From: Acanthaster planci
Taxonomy: Eukaryota > Echinodermata > Asteroidea > Valvatida > Acanthasteridae
Direction: 5' to 3'
Assembly: GCF_001949145.1 (NCBI RefSeq)
Contig: NW_019091450.1
Coordinates: 1,658,802 to 1,722,801 of the forward strand
Length of the DNA: 64,000 nt
Shown: piece after piece, positions 28,201 through 38,500 of the stretch
How the letters are laid out: every line of letters starts with the position of its first letter
How positions within the stretch are numbered: the first letter of the stretch is position 1
Made by a program: the position numbers and the translations under genes
The notes under the pieces: model-generated
The model's input: the letters and a program-made list of their open reading frames with translations, nothing else
Told to the model about the DNA's origin: nothing
Databases searched by the model: none

Positions 28201-31200
28201 TTCTCTGTATGAATGTGCTATAAGATGAGCCCAGCACTTGGGAAGGACATTTTTTTGTTCTTTTTTTCCAGTGATGCATTTTGCCCTTACGTTGACATAT
28301 CTCTAGAAAACTGTGTGGGTGGTGTTGTGCAAAGGCTAGCAAAATAATAGTTTGTGGTACTTGTTGCTGCTACATCTGACTTGGACTAGCCTTTGATCAA
28401 GGCGCCCGCGGCGCGATGGATAGTCGCTCAAGAGCGAGGAGCTGGAGGAGACTAGTTTAAGCACCAAACCAATGTACGACGAAAGACTACACGACGAACC
28501 GCACGCACGCCCTGCACGCCTTTGGGGTTCTGCCCCACGTAGCTTATGTTTTTTCTTTACATTTGCTACCGTTTCAGTAGCAGATACGATACAAGCGTAT
28601 GCATAAGTCGTAAGTTGCCTAGACATGCTCGGACTACTTAGCCCCCAAAACACGATTGGTTCAGAGAAATGTGAATAATTCATAACATTAGCATATTGAA
28701 TAACTCAGATAAACCACTGGAAACAAAGCTCTAAAGGCACTTGCGGCGGCGCGCACAGTCCACAACACACGGCTACAACATGGCATGCATGGTTAATTTC
28801 GGGCTTGCATGCGGTTCATCATGTGGTCTTGACTATCTATTTCGCCGTGGGCGCCTTGATCAAAGGCTAGACTTGGACCGGCTAGCCCATCCTCGTAGGC
28901 TCAGTGGTCGAGTGCTCAAGATGTCTGCACTAATACACAGGAGGTCGTGGGTTCGAGTTCCACCTCGGCAAGCTTATGAATTGTTTTTAATACCTTTCAA
29001 CTGAAAGAATATTTGGTTGAACCAAATTGCCAAAAAATCAGAAACAAGATGTATTTTTATAAAGGTAAACAGAAAAAAAACAAAATTCAGGAGAGGAAAT
29101 CTTGTTGGGCATTTATGCATTTTCACCTACCTTTAAATCTNACTCACACCACCTTCAAATCTGCTTCTCGAATGTGATTTCACAACCAAACAAATGAACT
29201 CCCTGTTATTACTGATTTTCATCTCCAAATATTTAATTGCAAGCACAAATATCTGAATATTTCATTCAAAGATCTGAATACTAAAGAACTGACTCAGTCC
29301 TACACGGTTCCTTTCCTCTATCTACAGGTGGTGAGATGGGGTAACTCTCCATAAACTACTTACAGTCGGTGGTTTTCCTCTCTGGCTTCCTCCAAAAGAC
29401 TGTGACCATATCTCGGCAGAACATCTGTCCTGAAGGCTCTGGGTGTTGCAGATCTGAATGGAAGAAAAACAATTCTAGAAACTATTAAGGAATATCCGGG
29501 CAATGGGGTTCAAATAACACACCACACCCAAAAAACACATTTAAGCACCTTCGGTTCCTTTGACTTTAGAACCATTACTTTGCATCTTCTTCAATGTTTG
29601 AAAACTGAAAATATGCTCTTTCTTGTTTAAAAAACACAAAACAAAAACAAACTCAGAAGAGGTCACAAATATTTCCCACTTGGGCCATGTCTATGACACT
29701 GCAGACCTTTGTTGTGTGGACCCAAACGAAAACCCTCACATGTGTAACTTTGTATTACTTACCCTAATTCTTTAGAAGCAAACTACCAACTCATATTGGT
29801 TGGGGAACTGACATTGGGCATAGCCAACGATGAACACAAAACTAATACATGTATTTGGAAAACTGCTAAAGTTTTTGCTTCTTTAAGTGATCTACAAACA
29901 ATCTTGAAGCAAAAAGGATTTATTCTGGACTCAAGGTCATGACCCAGTCTCACAGCAATCAAAAGATGTAATGCATCCAGAACAGTTGTTTGGGGCTATG
30001 CTAGACCCGCAGCATGAATTTCTGGACATCAGTTGCCTTACTTGGTTCTGTCCAGTCCCTGTACTCTCAAGCCCTTCCTGGCGTTGTCTGGGGGTGGTGG
30101 TTTGGGAATACCCTGCAAGTAAACATAAAAAATTGCAACAATGTGAATACTTAAACAAAATTGATTATGTTTTAGCATTTAAATGTTATCAAAGTACAGG
30201 AACCTGATGTCATAATTTTCCAGCAATCTTCAATAAACCATTCACTTCTCCAGTATATTAAGCAATGTTCATTCATCAAGTTTCCAGTATATAGTCAAGC
30301 ATGGGTCAAGCATATAGTCAAGCATGGGTCTGACTCTGCGTCACCCCGACCTGACAATCTTTCTGCAAAAGAACAATGTATCTGAAAGTAACGGCTGAGA
30401 CGAGAAATAACACCTGCGCCTATGAAAGCCACTGGGCTAGCGGCTGCAAGCAATTTCCACAGACAAGTGTGTTAATTCTAGCCACAGACAGTTGATTGGG
30501 ACAGGGCCATAAGATGGCATGAACAACGTACTGTATTGATCCTGGACTGGACGTGTGGATAAGGCGTTGGTCTGGTACCCTGTGTGGCAAGCTGTTGCTT
30601 GGTGACCATCAACTGTACAGAGACAGACACAAAAATGCATTAGTATGCCATCCAAACAGGCTCTAATCAAAGGCCTTCAGGAGAGTGGAAACTCATTTGA
30701 GTTATGTTGTTGCCCATGGATGGATGAGTCTACGCTGGCCGGCCTGATAAAGTTTGTCCCCTACCATGATGGGAAAAAACAAGTGGGTAAACATTGACGT
30801 TGAGTTTCAAGTTCTCTCGAAATGTTTGCTGTTGGAACGTCTTGTACCTTGACCCCCCTAGTTTTGGGTTTCAGGAAGTGACTAGAATCGATTGTGATAA
30901 TGTGATGGGTGATCTTGAAGTGCTGTGATCTGGTGATAAGGACTCATTGGCAGGGGGTCCCAATTCAAGGTTCTCAGCATGTTAATCACAGGACCGTTTC
31001 GTGAGTAGTCTCCACAAGCAAAAGGAATCCTTCCCTGAGTAAAATGTCTGGCCTGCTGCAGTACCAGTCCTATCTGTCGCATACCTTATTTTTGAGCAAG
31101 TCGTTCTGTTTGGTGAGCTCCCGTACTTTGCTCTGTAGGTCCTCCAGCATCTCTTCTGTCTCAATATCCCGCCCCTTGCGAGCTGGCCGTTGAGCCCCGC

Positions 31201-33398
31201 CCCCTTCTTGGTCTTGCTTCTTGCGGTCACTGATCAACCTCAGCAACTTGGTGGCCATTCTGCATATTTGGCCAGAGCACATTTCAACTTTTTGACAATA
31301 CATGTATTGCAACTTTTATTAGGCCTGCTTTGACAGTTTCACATTAAAAAACTAAAGATTTAACTTTCCCGGGCCATACTCAACACCGACAGCAATTAAT
31401 GAAGTCTTTGCAACTGAACAAAAGCCAAAATGCATGCCTCTGCTTTTCACCCACAAAGGCTTTGGAATCTACTGTAACTGTATGGGTGCAAGTGTCATGG
31501 TGAAAGGTAAATGTGATCCAACAAATGAGTCAAGAATCATGAAGTCAAGACGAACCCTTTTGAGGTAAAGAAGGCCAACTGAAAGAATTTTACACTGTGT
31601 AAGCTAGTAGAAGATCCCTAACAGCTTTCACTCACACAATGTCCACTTTCATCAGGGTGCCAACCATCAAAACAGAGGTCTTTCTAATGCAAACTGAACA
31701 AAATTACTGCAAAAGAAGACCTAAGACTCATTGTGTGGGATCTGGCCATAAATTACACTACTCCTTTCAACACTTCCCCACTATCATGTTAGAAATTTAA
31801 AGAAACCTACATATAATGCATTGACACAGACAAACAGGTGTAGTCAAGACTTCAAAATCGACTGTCAATCACTAACTTCTTAATCTTCTCCTCCTGTTTC
31901 CGGGCATGTCTCTTCAGGACCAGATTCTCGTCGTGGAGGCGGAGGTATTTATCTTCCAACTCCTCCCGGCTGATCTTGGCGATGGCTCGTCTCTGCTGGG
32001 CACGACGCTGCTCGCTATCTAATGGAGGAACAGACGAAAAAGTGCCAAGGCAGGTGTTTTTTCAGAATAGGCACTGAAGTACTAGTTTGTGTTGCAGTGC
32101 AAAAATGATTTATTTTTACTTTCGGAAACATCACAGCGAAGTCAGGTTTCCATCCCTCAACCAAGGCACTTCACAGGAAATCTTCCAAACATGAAGAGAT
32201 CTCCAAATCAAACAGGGTGCAGAAAGCCATAAACACATTATTTGGATATCAGACCCTCATGGCATTATACAAATACTGAGGATTTATGAATGCAATGGTA
32301 AGAATAATTTCATGAAGTGACACATGGGAAGTTCCATTTCATGTGACAAGCAGAGCGGAATTAATAAAATGACACCAAATAAATTTATTAAGTTCTTTAC
32401 AATGCATGCACATAAAAAAGTCATTACTTGCTTCATACAGAGCCTGACTAAGTTTTGAATACATCTGCACTTGACAGAAGTTTAATACAGATCAATTTAA
32501 AGTTGGAATGGAATTTCTGTTCAATTTTATTGCAGTGTGGTTGTGCTATGCATTGAATACTTGAAAGGTGCATGATCAATGACCCACCAATCAAATGACT
32601 GGAATTTATGTAGATATGATGATGAAGGCCAGTCAATGAAGTCCTAATTTCCTCCAAAAACAAAGTACAGGATTCCGGCTAAAAGTGGCATGGTTGGTGT
32701 TTTCTAACATGCTGAATACAGATGGATAACGGTTACAATGGAAACAAGGAATAGCTCAAAGCTACTTGGTACCATGGAGGAAGGACACAGGAGTTTGAAC
32801 TGCCCGGGCTATAACATCTGGCCAATTACCACTTTTTGGCATGCCCGGTATGTCAACATGAAACAGCGCATTTTGTTTTTCGTGAACTTAACTGTCCTGT
32901 GTTGGTCAACATGTTGGCCAGTCTTAGCTAAATTCATACAAAGACTTCGAAAATTGATGTTTTGGAGTGACAAAATGAAATTGCAAACATTGCATGGATA
33001 ATGGAAAAGTGCATTAAAATCATTTTTAAAAATTATTCACGACAGCAAAAGTAAATCTAATGATAGCTTTTTTCTATTTCCTGGTCACTGCGACAAGTTG
33101 TAGTTAACTGCAAAGAAAACACCACAAATATTGCTATGATATTACTGGCACCACTTTTCCGGCTAAGCTGCAGGCAGTAATCAGGCATTTCTGGAATGTT
33201 TGCTATTGTTCGTTTGACCGGGCAGCGATGATCATCGAGCACTGTGATGTGTCAGAGTTGTAACTCCTTCTGTGTTCTTCCTCCGTACCGGTACCCAAGT
33301 ATGGTAATTTTTTTCTTACCCTGTGGCAACTCATGACCTCTTGCACCCCCACTAGGGTCTCGGACTGGTGTCTCGTCATACTCACTCTCTACATCCAT
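5337..33398 (-). CDS. RPGRIP1L: RPGRIP1L (ciliary transition-zone scaffold), 33 exons, C-terminus lost in gap
   Basis: Scaffold of the ciliary transition zone (the MKS5/NPHP8 protein of vertebrates), which anchors other MKS and NPHP proteins and binds RPGR-type partners. Exons read 5' to 3': 33398-33320, 32018-31877, 31259-31085, 30612-30532, 30112-30042, 29453-29364, 28061-27989, 26772-26702, 23662-23557, 23114-22968, 22506-22433, 22061-21922, 21714-21557, 21068-21002, 20266-20154, 19215-19108, 18171-18103, 17988-17911, 17182-17067, 15951-15752, 15088-15000, 14475-14295, 14082-13928, 13490-13365, 12101-12012, 11400-11143, 10119-10045, 8937-8701, 8005-7942, 7760-7540, 7204-7012, 6514-6430, 5417-gap. 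All junctions have GT/AG ends and compatible phases. About 1,338 residues are readable; the human protein has about 1,315. Recognisable blocks include [29 protein letters not shown] and LLDIRAARI. The start is the first ATG after a 5'-UTR splice acceptor (exon begins at 33455). The last 40 or so residues should lie in the gap. Exon edges come from reading and need cDNA support. Confidence 0.95.
5785..5845. repeat. Alternating purine-pyrimidine tract
   Basis: Near-continuous alternation such as ACATGTACATGCATATGCAC and TATGTGCATACACGTG, a sequence type able to adopt Z-DNA. It is in an RPGRIP1L intron. Confidence 0.5.
9185..9730. repeat. Intragenic repeated segment, copy A
   Basis: Same-orientation copy of 10255-10760, about 1.05 kb away. 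Shared blocks include CATGAGCCAAA, GTGTCTCCA, GGGTGCCTTGCA against GGAGTGCCTTGTA, and GTAACATATAGTAACATGCATG against the CACATAGTAACGTGCATG end of copy B. It lies between two RPGRIP1L linker exons. Confidence 0.7.
10255..10760. repeat. Intragenic repeated segment, copy B
   Basis: Second copy of the segment at 9185-9730. The exon at 10045-10119 lies between the copies. Confidence 0.7.
10785..11035 (+). mobile_element. tRNA-derived SINE with CORE-like central domain
   Basis: A polymerase III box B (GGTTCGAATCC, 10835-10845) is followed 20 bp later by TGTGACCTTGGGCAAGTCAC, nearly identical to the conserved core of MIR and other CORE-SINEs, and then by a TATGGGTACCTG block. The left end (box A) is degraded. 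It sits in an RPGRIP1L intron, antisense to the gene. Confidence 0.7.
11686..11860. mobile_element. Inverted pair of SINE-like copies
   Basis: The arms 11686-11752 and 11792-11860 are about 85% complementary and include the box-B-like GTGGGTTCGGATCCCAC. The spacer (GATGTCTGCACTGGTAAACAG) resembles the copy at 28920. It would fold as a long hairpin in RPGRIP1L pre-mRNA. Confidence 0.7.
12012..14475 (-). other. RPGRIP1L: RPGRIP1L exons 22-25: second C2 domain (about residues 750-933)
   Basis: The second C2 domain, which in vertebrate RPGRIP1L contacts nephrocystin-4. Visible blocks are [82 protein letters not shown] and [17 protein letters not shown]. The exon at 14082 uses the upstream of two possible AGs; the downstream one (exon at 14074) would put a stop in frame. 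Confidence 0.85.
12245..12972. mobile_element. Pogo/Tigger-like non-autonomous element
   Basis: The ends CAGTGGAACGTCACTATACC (left) and CATTGGAACGCCGCTATAAC (right, reverse complement) form an imperfect terminal inverted repeat. It resembles pogo-type ends. Near the left end CTATACCGAACACCG is repeated in tandem about four times. No transposase frame is seen, and no clear TA duplication flanks it. Confidence 0.55.
15000..17988 (-). other. RPGRIP1L: RPGRIP1L exons 18-21: first C2 domain (about residues 589-749)
   Basis: These exons encode the first C2 beta-sandwich, from [20 protein letters not shown] through [37 protein letters not shown] and [19 protein letters not shown] to [18 protein letters not shown]. 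The order and spacing match the vertebrate domain closely. C2 domains of this family lack the full set of calcium-binding aspartates and act mainly in protein contacts; this is family knowledge, not shown by the sequence alone. Confidence 0.85.
18566..18930. repeat. Dispersed repeat, copy 2, in an RPGRIP1L intron
   Basis: Second copy of the element at 3288-3600. It contains AACAGGATTCCAGGGCACC and several CCATGACTTTT/TTTTCCCAGATTTTT blocks. Confidence 0.6.
25298..25650. repeat. Short interspersed direct repeats
   Basis: Three related stretches combine GTACGCAGTGGCTCCAACCCC-type sequence with pyrimidine-rich CCCTCCTCC runs. Intronic, nature unknown. Confidence 0.4.
27169..27871. other. Assembly gap (703 N) in an RPGRIP1L intron
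   Basis: Unknown bases between RPGRIP1L exons 7 and 8. The two exons join in phase and align to the vertebrate protein without loss, so no coding sequence seems missing. Both gap edges carry TTAGGG-like sequence in opposite orientation. Confidence 0.99.
28386..28870. mobile_element. Fold-back element with 40-bp terminal inverted repeats
   Basis: Bases 28386-28425 (beginning CTAGCCTTTGATCAAGGCGC) pair with 28831-28870 with about four mismatches. The roughly 400-bp interior has no coding capacity. It is followed directly by the SINE-like sequence at 28886. Both are intronic in RPGRIP1L. Confidence 0.75.
28886..28980 (+). mobile_element. tRNA-derived SINE head
   Basis: A box-A-like GGCTCAGTGGTCGAGTGC is followed 40 bp later by box B GGTTCGAGTTC. 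The ends do not form an acceptor stem, so it is not a working tRNA. It shares GATGTCTGCACT and AAGCTT with the copies at 11.7 kb, indicating one SINE family. Confidence 0.6.
29141..29141. other. Single ambiguous base
   Basis: One isolated N in intronic sequence of RPGRIP1L. Confidence 0.99.
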
Positions 33399-33829
33399 TA
33401 CATGTGATGCAAGGTCTGGTTACACGTACACTGATCTGACCATATTAGATGGAACCTGTAAAATAAAGGACATTATCATTCACACATGTTCATGCATGAC
33501 CTTTATGATCTTGCCTTAAGTTACCCCTCGTCTAGTCCGAATGTTGGACATCTCGTACCTAGGACAACTCGTAACCCAAGACAAACCTGCATGTTATCAT
33601 AGCTTGTGGTGACATTAACATTAGTGATGTCAGACCTATCGTACAGCATACCAAATGCAGGGTTTTATTGTTGATAATGCAGCCGTCTGTTGGTTTTTGT
33701 TTTACAGAAATGCCCCCCTCCCCGGGGTTTCCTAGTAGTAAAAAGCCCGCAAGCAGGCATGTGCTTCAGCAGTTGCAGTACGTGGCGTGGGGCAGATAGG
33801 ATTAAAGGTGGTGTGGTATCTTTAGGACC

Positions 33830-34095
33830 ACTGATTAGCAGGCAGTGAAAAGGACCTGATTGGGCTTGTTTTAAAGCCTTTGATCATGATGGACACTAAT
33901 TTATGAAAAAATATTGACGCAAAAACCTCTGTTTAGCAAGCACTGAAAAGGGCTTTACTTGTCCTTTTTTGATTAACACTAATTTCTGAAACTTGACTGG
34001 CACAGAACCAGCGATTGGCAGGCAGCGAAAAGGTCCTTAGTCCCCTTGCTCACGATTGATACTGATTTTCCTGAAAAAAATTCACACAAAGAAGA
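33830..34095. repeat. Three diverged tandem units, about 80-95 bp each
   Basis: The unit begins with a block like TTAGCAGGCAGTGAAAAGG and continues to an ACACTAATTT-TGAAA block. Three copies start near 33835, 33934 and 34014, with many substitutions and small indels between them. All lie in the RPGRIP1L-FTO intergenic region. Confidence 0.6.
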
Positions 34096-34553
34096 AAGGC
34101 CAAAGTATGGTGATATTGTCCGAAAGTGTTTTAATTACTGGAACTCAATAGAGCACATTTATTCAAATCGCAAATCAAGTTAAGGGCAAGCCGACCTAAA
34201 CGGTACCAATTTTTTATGCATTTTATGGATGTTTGACTGCTCCAATCTTTGGATTGCAAATTTTTGAGGGTTTAGGAACAGGCTTCATACTTCATACGTG
34301 CAGTTACTCTTTTTCTTTCATTAATACATGTAAATGCCGTATGAAGAAAGGAATTCATTACTCAAAACAGCACGGAAAAGCCATCTTACGTAAGCCTTCA
34401 TTATTAAGTCACCATGGTATGAAACAATGTTTCACTTTTAAATTGCTGTTTTAATTCTAGACTAGTACGGTGGTGCCAAAGATGAACGACATGGCAACAT
34501 CCCGCAAGTGAAAGGGCTCATTTCCTTCCATCAGTGGCATCATTATCTATTAG

Positions 34554-34633
34554 TTACCCCCAGAACTGTGGGGTCCGACATCCCCTCCTCTCCCATGAGG
34601 AGTGGAAGTCGGACCCCACAGTTCTGGGGGTAA
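34554..34633. repeat. Perfect 26-bp inverted repeat with nested 6-bp stem
   Basis: Bases 34554-34579 are the exact reverse complement of 34608-34633. The 28-nt loop contains a second stem, CTCCTC (34585-34590) with GAGGAG (34597-34602). The 80-nt segment could form a strong cruciform or RNA hairpin. Confidence 0.9.
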
Positions 34634-34725
34634 TTAGGCTTATCTGTAAAAGATGAGAAACATTTCTTTGTTTCCTCGACATGCTTGAATCCGCAACAAA
34701 CATGACAAAATACATTTTGTTTTAG

Positions 34726-34835
34726 CCGGGTAGGAGTTGTCCCGGGTTGAAGTGTCCCGGGAACGAGATGTTCGGATACAAGTTGACTCGGGTACGAGTT
34801 GTCCCGGGTGTGGGATTTTGGGTACGAGTTATCGA
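34726..34835. repeat. CCCGGG / GGGTACGAGTT short repeats
   Basis: GTACGAGTTGTCCCGGG-like blocks occur about four times in 110 bp. A related block lies in reverse orientation at 33530-33590 (GGACAACTCGTAACCC). The two could be the ends of one mobile element that fills much of the intergenic region, or independent copies of a repeat family. Confidence 0.6.
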
Positions 34836-35557
34836 TGGGGAAGATGTCGAACCCAAAGATCGTATAGCGCCGATATTTGGTCGACTCACAGTTCTAGGGC
34901 CTGCTGTACAGGCCCTAATTTGTAAAATTATGAACGGCAAGTGTAACTTACTGAGTGGGCCTAAACCTAAAAATTCTTCAAATTCAAAGTCTCCAGAGCA
35001 ACCTGTGGAAGTTGTTTCCACCTTAAATGATCCAGCTTATCCCCAACACATCTTACCACACAGATTTCACGAACAGCAATTTAACTTCCATTCGTTTTCA
35101 TTGTTGTCATGTCGCTCTAGGCCTACCGGAGTACCGGCCATTTGAAAAAGAATTTCAGCTGTGGTTCAATAATGCGCATGCGTCCTGCACATGACAATTC
35201 TGGTGTGTCCAAATAAATGGGCCCCACTTTCTGGAATAGTACAAGTCTGTGAGGGCTTCATTTATTTGAAAATATATATTCGTTGTTCGGATTCAAATAT
35301 TGTTTGAAAAATCCATGCAATTTTAGTCTAAAGTATATCTTAAAAGCCTAATTCGTTTCTCTCTATAGGTTGACTTTTGAAGGAAGTAATATTTAAAGGA
35401 ACACCATAAATTTCCCGGAAGTAAACAACTCATCTCTTGTCTCCACGTGTGCGAAACCAGCATTAACCAGTGACCTGGAGAAATTTTCAGTCGAGAAGAT
35501 GAAGAAGTGCAAAGTTCGGCAATGCGATTTTTGAGTTTGAATGTCCTTCGTCGATGG

Positions 35558-38500
35558 ATGTCAAAAATGTCGAAGAGAAGACAGACGGAAGATCTGGGAA
35601 AAGAAGTAAAGGTAAAGGCCTAAAACATGTTTAAAAAATGGAACATTTTGTTCCTTGTCATTGCGTATCATGTTACCTGGTTATTATTCCCTTTGCTTGT
35701 CACTGTCACCATGAAGGAATAAAACACACTGTCACTCGGGCGTTTGTAAATTCGGGACGCTGTTCCTAATAGAACGGAATTTTACTTTTACTTTAAATCT
35801 AATGTTACTAGATTATACTGTCTCCAACTGCAAGATTAATTTGTGGAAAGAGAGCAAGGATTTGATTTATGAGGGAAATAAAAACAACCATGGCGACATC
35901 ACTGTCCGATGTGTCAGTCATTGTCTGTTTTGGGAAATCAAGTACGAAAGCTGCATTTTCTTCAGAAATTCTTCTAAAAACCATGAAAACTAGGGTCAAC
36001 ATCATTAAGAGAATATTTCCCGAGGTGCAAAGGTGTAGCCTTTTGCATATTTTGCAGGTCAACCTCTTTTGTACAAATAATGATAAAAACAGGGGGTCTC
36101 GAAGTTTACAAATGCCATCCCGAGAACATGTGACATGTTGATAGTGCACTAGGGATTGCACTTCACCGTGTTCTTTTCCATTGCTTGGTGAGGATGGTTC
36201 CAAGTTGATCCATGTACATGATGCATACTTTAAAGGAAGTTTTACCCTGTAGCCTACCAACTGCATACAGGTCTAACTTTGTGCTTTGTCATGTTTGTGA
36301 TGAAGCAGTGTGATCATAGTAATCGTCATCATGCACTCACCTAATATGGCTGAGCTATTGACCAGGTTGTAGTACATCCTAGAATAATTTTACTGTGAAT
36401 TTCATATTCTGCCAACGCCCTTCCCAAATGACCCCTCAATCCTTCAGTTCTGTTAGCTTGTGTAACTTTGGTCCTGATGTTCATGGCATCTTCAGAAATA
36501 AAAATTTCCAGGTGTCTAGAGGTGAGCACCCCAGAAATGGTTGTGCTATTTAGCGTCAACAAGTGTCAAGACACAAGTAGCATAAACAACTTGAAAATAC
36601 CCTTTAAAGATTTAAAAACGGCAAATTTGCTTCCAGATTCTTGCAGGAAAACAATATGTTTTTGTGATGCATGTACAGGGCCACAATCTTTCTTTTCTCT
36701 GCCGTCCACGCAAGAACAAGATGTCGGCCGGTTGGGCTGCTGAAATTTTCACACTCAAATATCATTTTAGATAAATGGGATATGCTGAATATGATATGTA
36801 GGAGCCTAATTAAAATTGTAAATATAAAATGTTTGCATACATATGCTCGAATAACTTGTTGAGACTTTGTTGACGCTTGTTGACGCTATATAGCATGACC
36901 CCTCAGAAATACACTCAAGGTTTTAGTCACACCCACCGCACTTTTAGAGAGCAGTGCACGCAATGAACCCCATATTTTTTCTGGAGGTAATGACATGAGC
37001 ATTAGGAAGGCTTCGCAAGGCTACAAAGGTAATATTGAAGTGAGACACACCTTTTTAAGAAGTTACAAAACTGTGTGAAACAAAAATGTCTCCTAGAATT
37101 ACAGATTGTCTGGTAATGAATGAAATAAAAAATTTGTGCATACTGGTAGCCCATACTCTCAGTTGTTGACTTTAGTTCAAATTAATCTTTTGATTGTTAC
37201 TTATTTTTCATTTCACAGAAGAAGAAACTGCTGTCTGAGGTTGCCCGAGGGAGACTACAGTTCTTGATGCCCGATCATCCTGACTTCAAGTCACTGGTAA
37301 TTTCAGTCACTGACAAGTTCAAGATTGATTATGGAATAAGCTGAACATTTCATTGCTCATATTGGCCAGGTCATTGATATGAATCATGTCTCATACTCTT
37401 CCCCCCCCCCCAGTTATCACTTGCAATTACAACATACTACATGTATGCAGAACAGCTCGTTTCCACAACCATGATACATGAACATGAATATTCAAATTAC
37501 TGCATTTTTTAATTGGATGAAATTGGGTCACATTCTGGTACTGTTATGCAGATGAGAAAAAGTTACTTCAACTTTGCACATGAGCCAAGCACCGGTATTC
37601 CAGTATCCTTACATGAAGAACTGACATGGGCATTGGACATACTTCGTTACCATGGTTACTTCTACCGGGACTGGGTGAAAGTCAAAGGTCAGACTGTTCA
37701 GACGCCCATCTCACGTACTCTGATTGGTGAGCCAGGGACAACGTACAAGTACCTGGGCTTGCGCCTGTTTACAATCCCATGGTCCTTTGGGCACCATAAG
37801 CCTGAAAGTGAGGTTGAACTTGCAAGTGAGACTATTGGAAAGCTCAACGAGCATTACAAGGCTGTCTCCAGGAGATTACTGCGCAAGAAAACAGCAGAAC
37901 AGACTCATTTGAAGAGTTCTCCCTCACAAGAAGTTGCACCCTGCTCCTCAAAGGACAGGCCACGAGAGAGGATCTGTGTTGAAGAACCAAAGCAAATGAC
38001 CCATGGGCTGTCCATCGAAGAAGGAACCAATTTCAATGTGGTGCTCATCAATTACATGGACCCAGAGGACCCAGATTTGAGGCTGAAGCCGGAGCCTTAT
38101 TATGGGATGGGACCCCTGGCTGTCAGCTGGCACATGGATGGTAACCTCGTTCGGGGCTCCACAGTGGCAGTGTACAACCACACATGCTCATCAGGTTACA
38201 ATCTTTAACCTTGTACCTGCCTTGCCGGGAGCACTGTTAAATGGAATTTTTTCAAAAGTAAATTGTGCCGTGGTCTCAAGTTTTTTATATTTTTGATACT
38301 GTGTTAACAATTCAATGAACACCGGCAAAATGACGGCACATGTGCAGCAAGAATTTGAAAACTCTGATTTTCTGTGAATTTGTTTGTGTATACATGAAAT
38401 TGATGTTCCATATCAGTTTAGATCTCAACAAAAGACAAGCTTGGTTTGAGGGCTTTGGGTGTCATGTTCCATCCCCCCACTAAGGAAAGTTCTTATTGCT

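Larger units (their letters stand above)
18103..33398 (-). other. RPGRIP1L: RPGRIP1L exons 1-17: N-terminal coiled-coil half (about residues 1-588)
   Basis: Exons 1-17 encode a long, charged, heptad-rich region (many E, K, L and Q; for example [20 protein letters not shown]). It is expected to form coiled coils that target the protein to the basal body and transition zone. The N-terminus ([18 protein letters not shown]) is shorter than in human. From [16 protein letters not shown] onward the similarity is continuous. Exons 7 and 8 join in phase and align without a missing segment, so the 27169-27871 gap lies in an intron. Confidence 0.88.
33399..35557. promoter_or_regulatory. Divergent RPGRIP1L-FTO intergenic region
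   Basis: About 2.1 kb between the two start codons. On the minus strand a splice acceptor ends at 33456, so RPGRIP1L has at least one untranslated exon upstream of its ATG, inside this region. An ETS-type element CCGGAAGT sits at 35415-35422, about 100-140 bp before the FTO start. The region also holds CCCGGG/ACGAGTT-rich repeats at both sides, a roughly 90-bp tandem array (33830-34095) and a perfect palindrome (34554-34633). The promoter role is inferred from position; no TATA box stands out. Confidence 0.6.

Noticed and set aside
28886-28980. Possible tRNA gene
   Set aside because: Boxes A and B are present, but the ends do not pair as an acceptor stem and no anticodon arm forms; related pieces elsewhere in the window mark it as a SINE.
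34485-34500. RFX X-box for a ciliary gene promoter
   Set aside because: Only one half-site (ATGGCAAC) is present; the other half does not fit the consensus.
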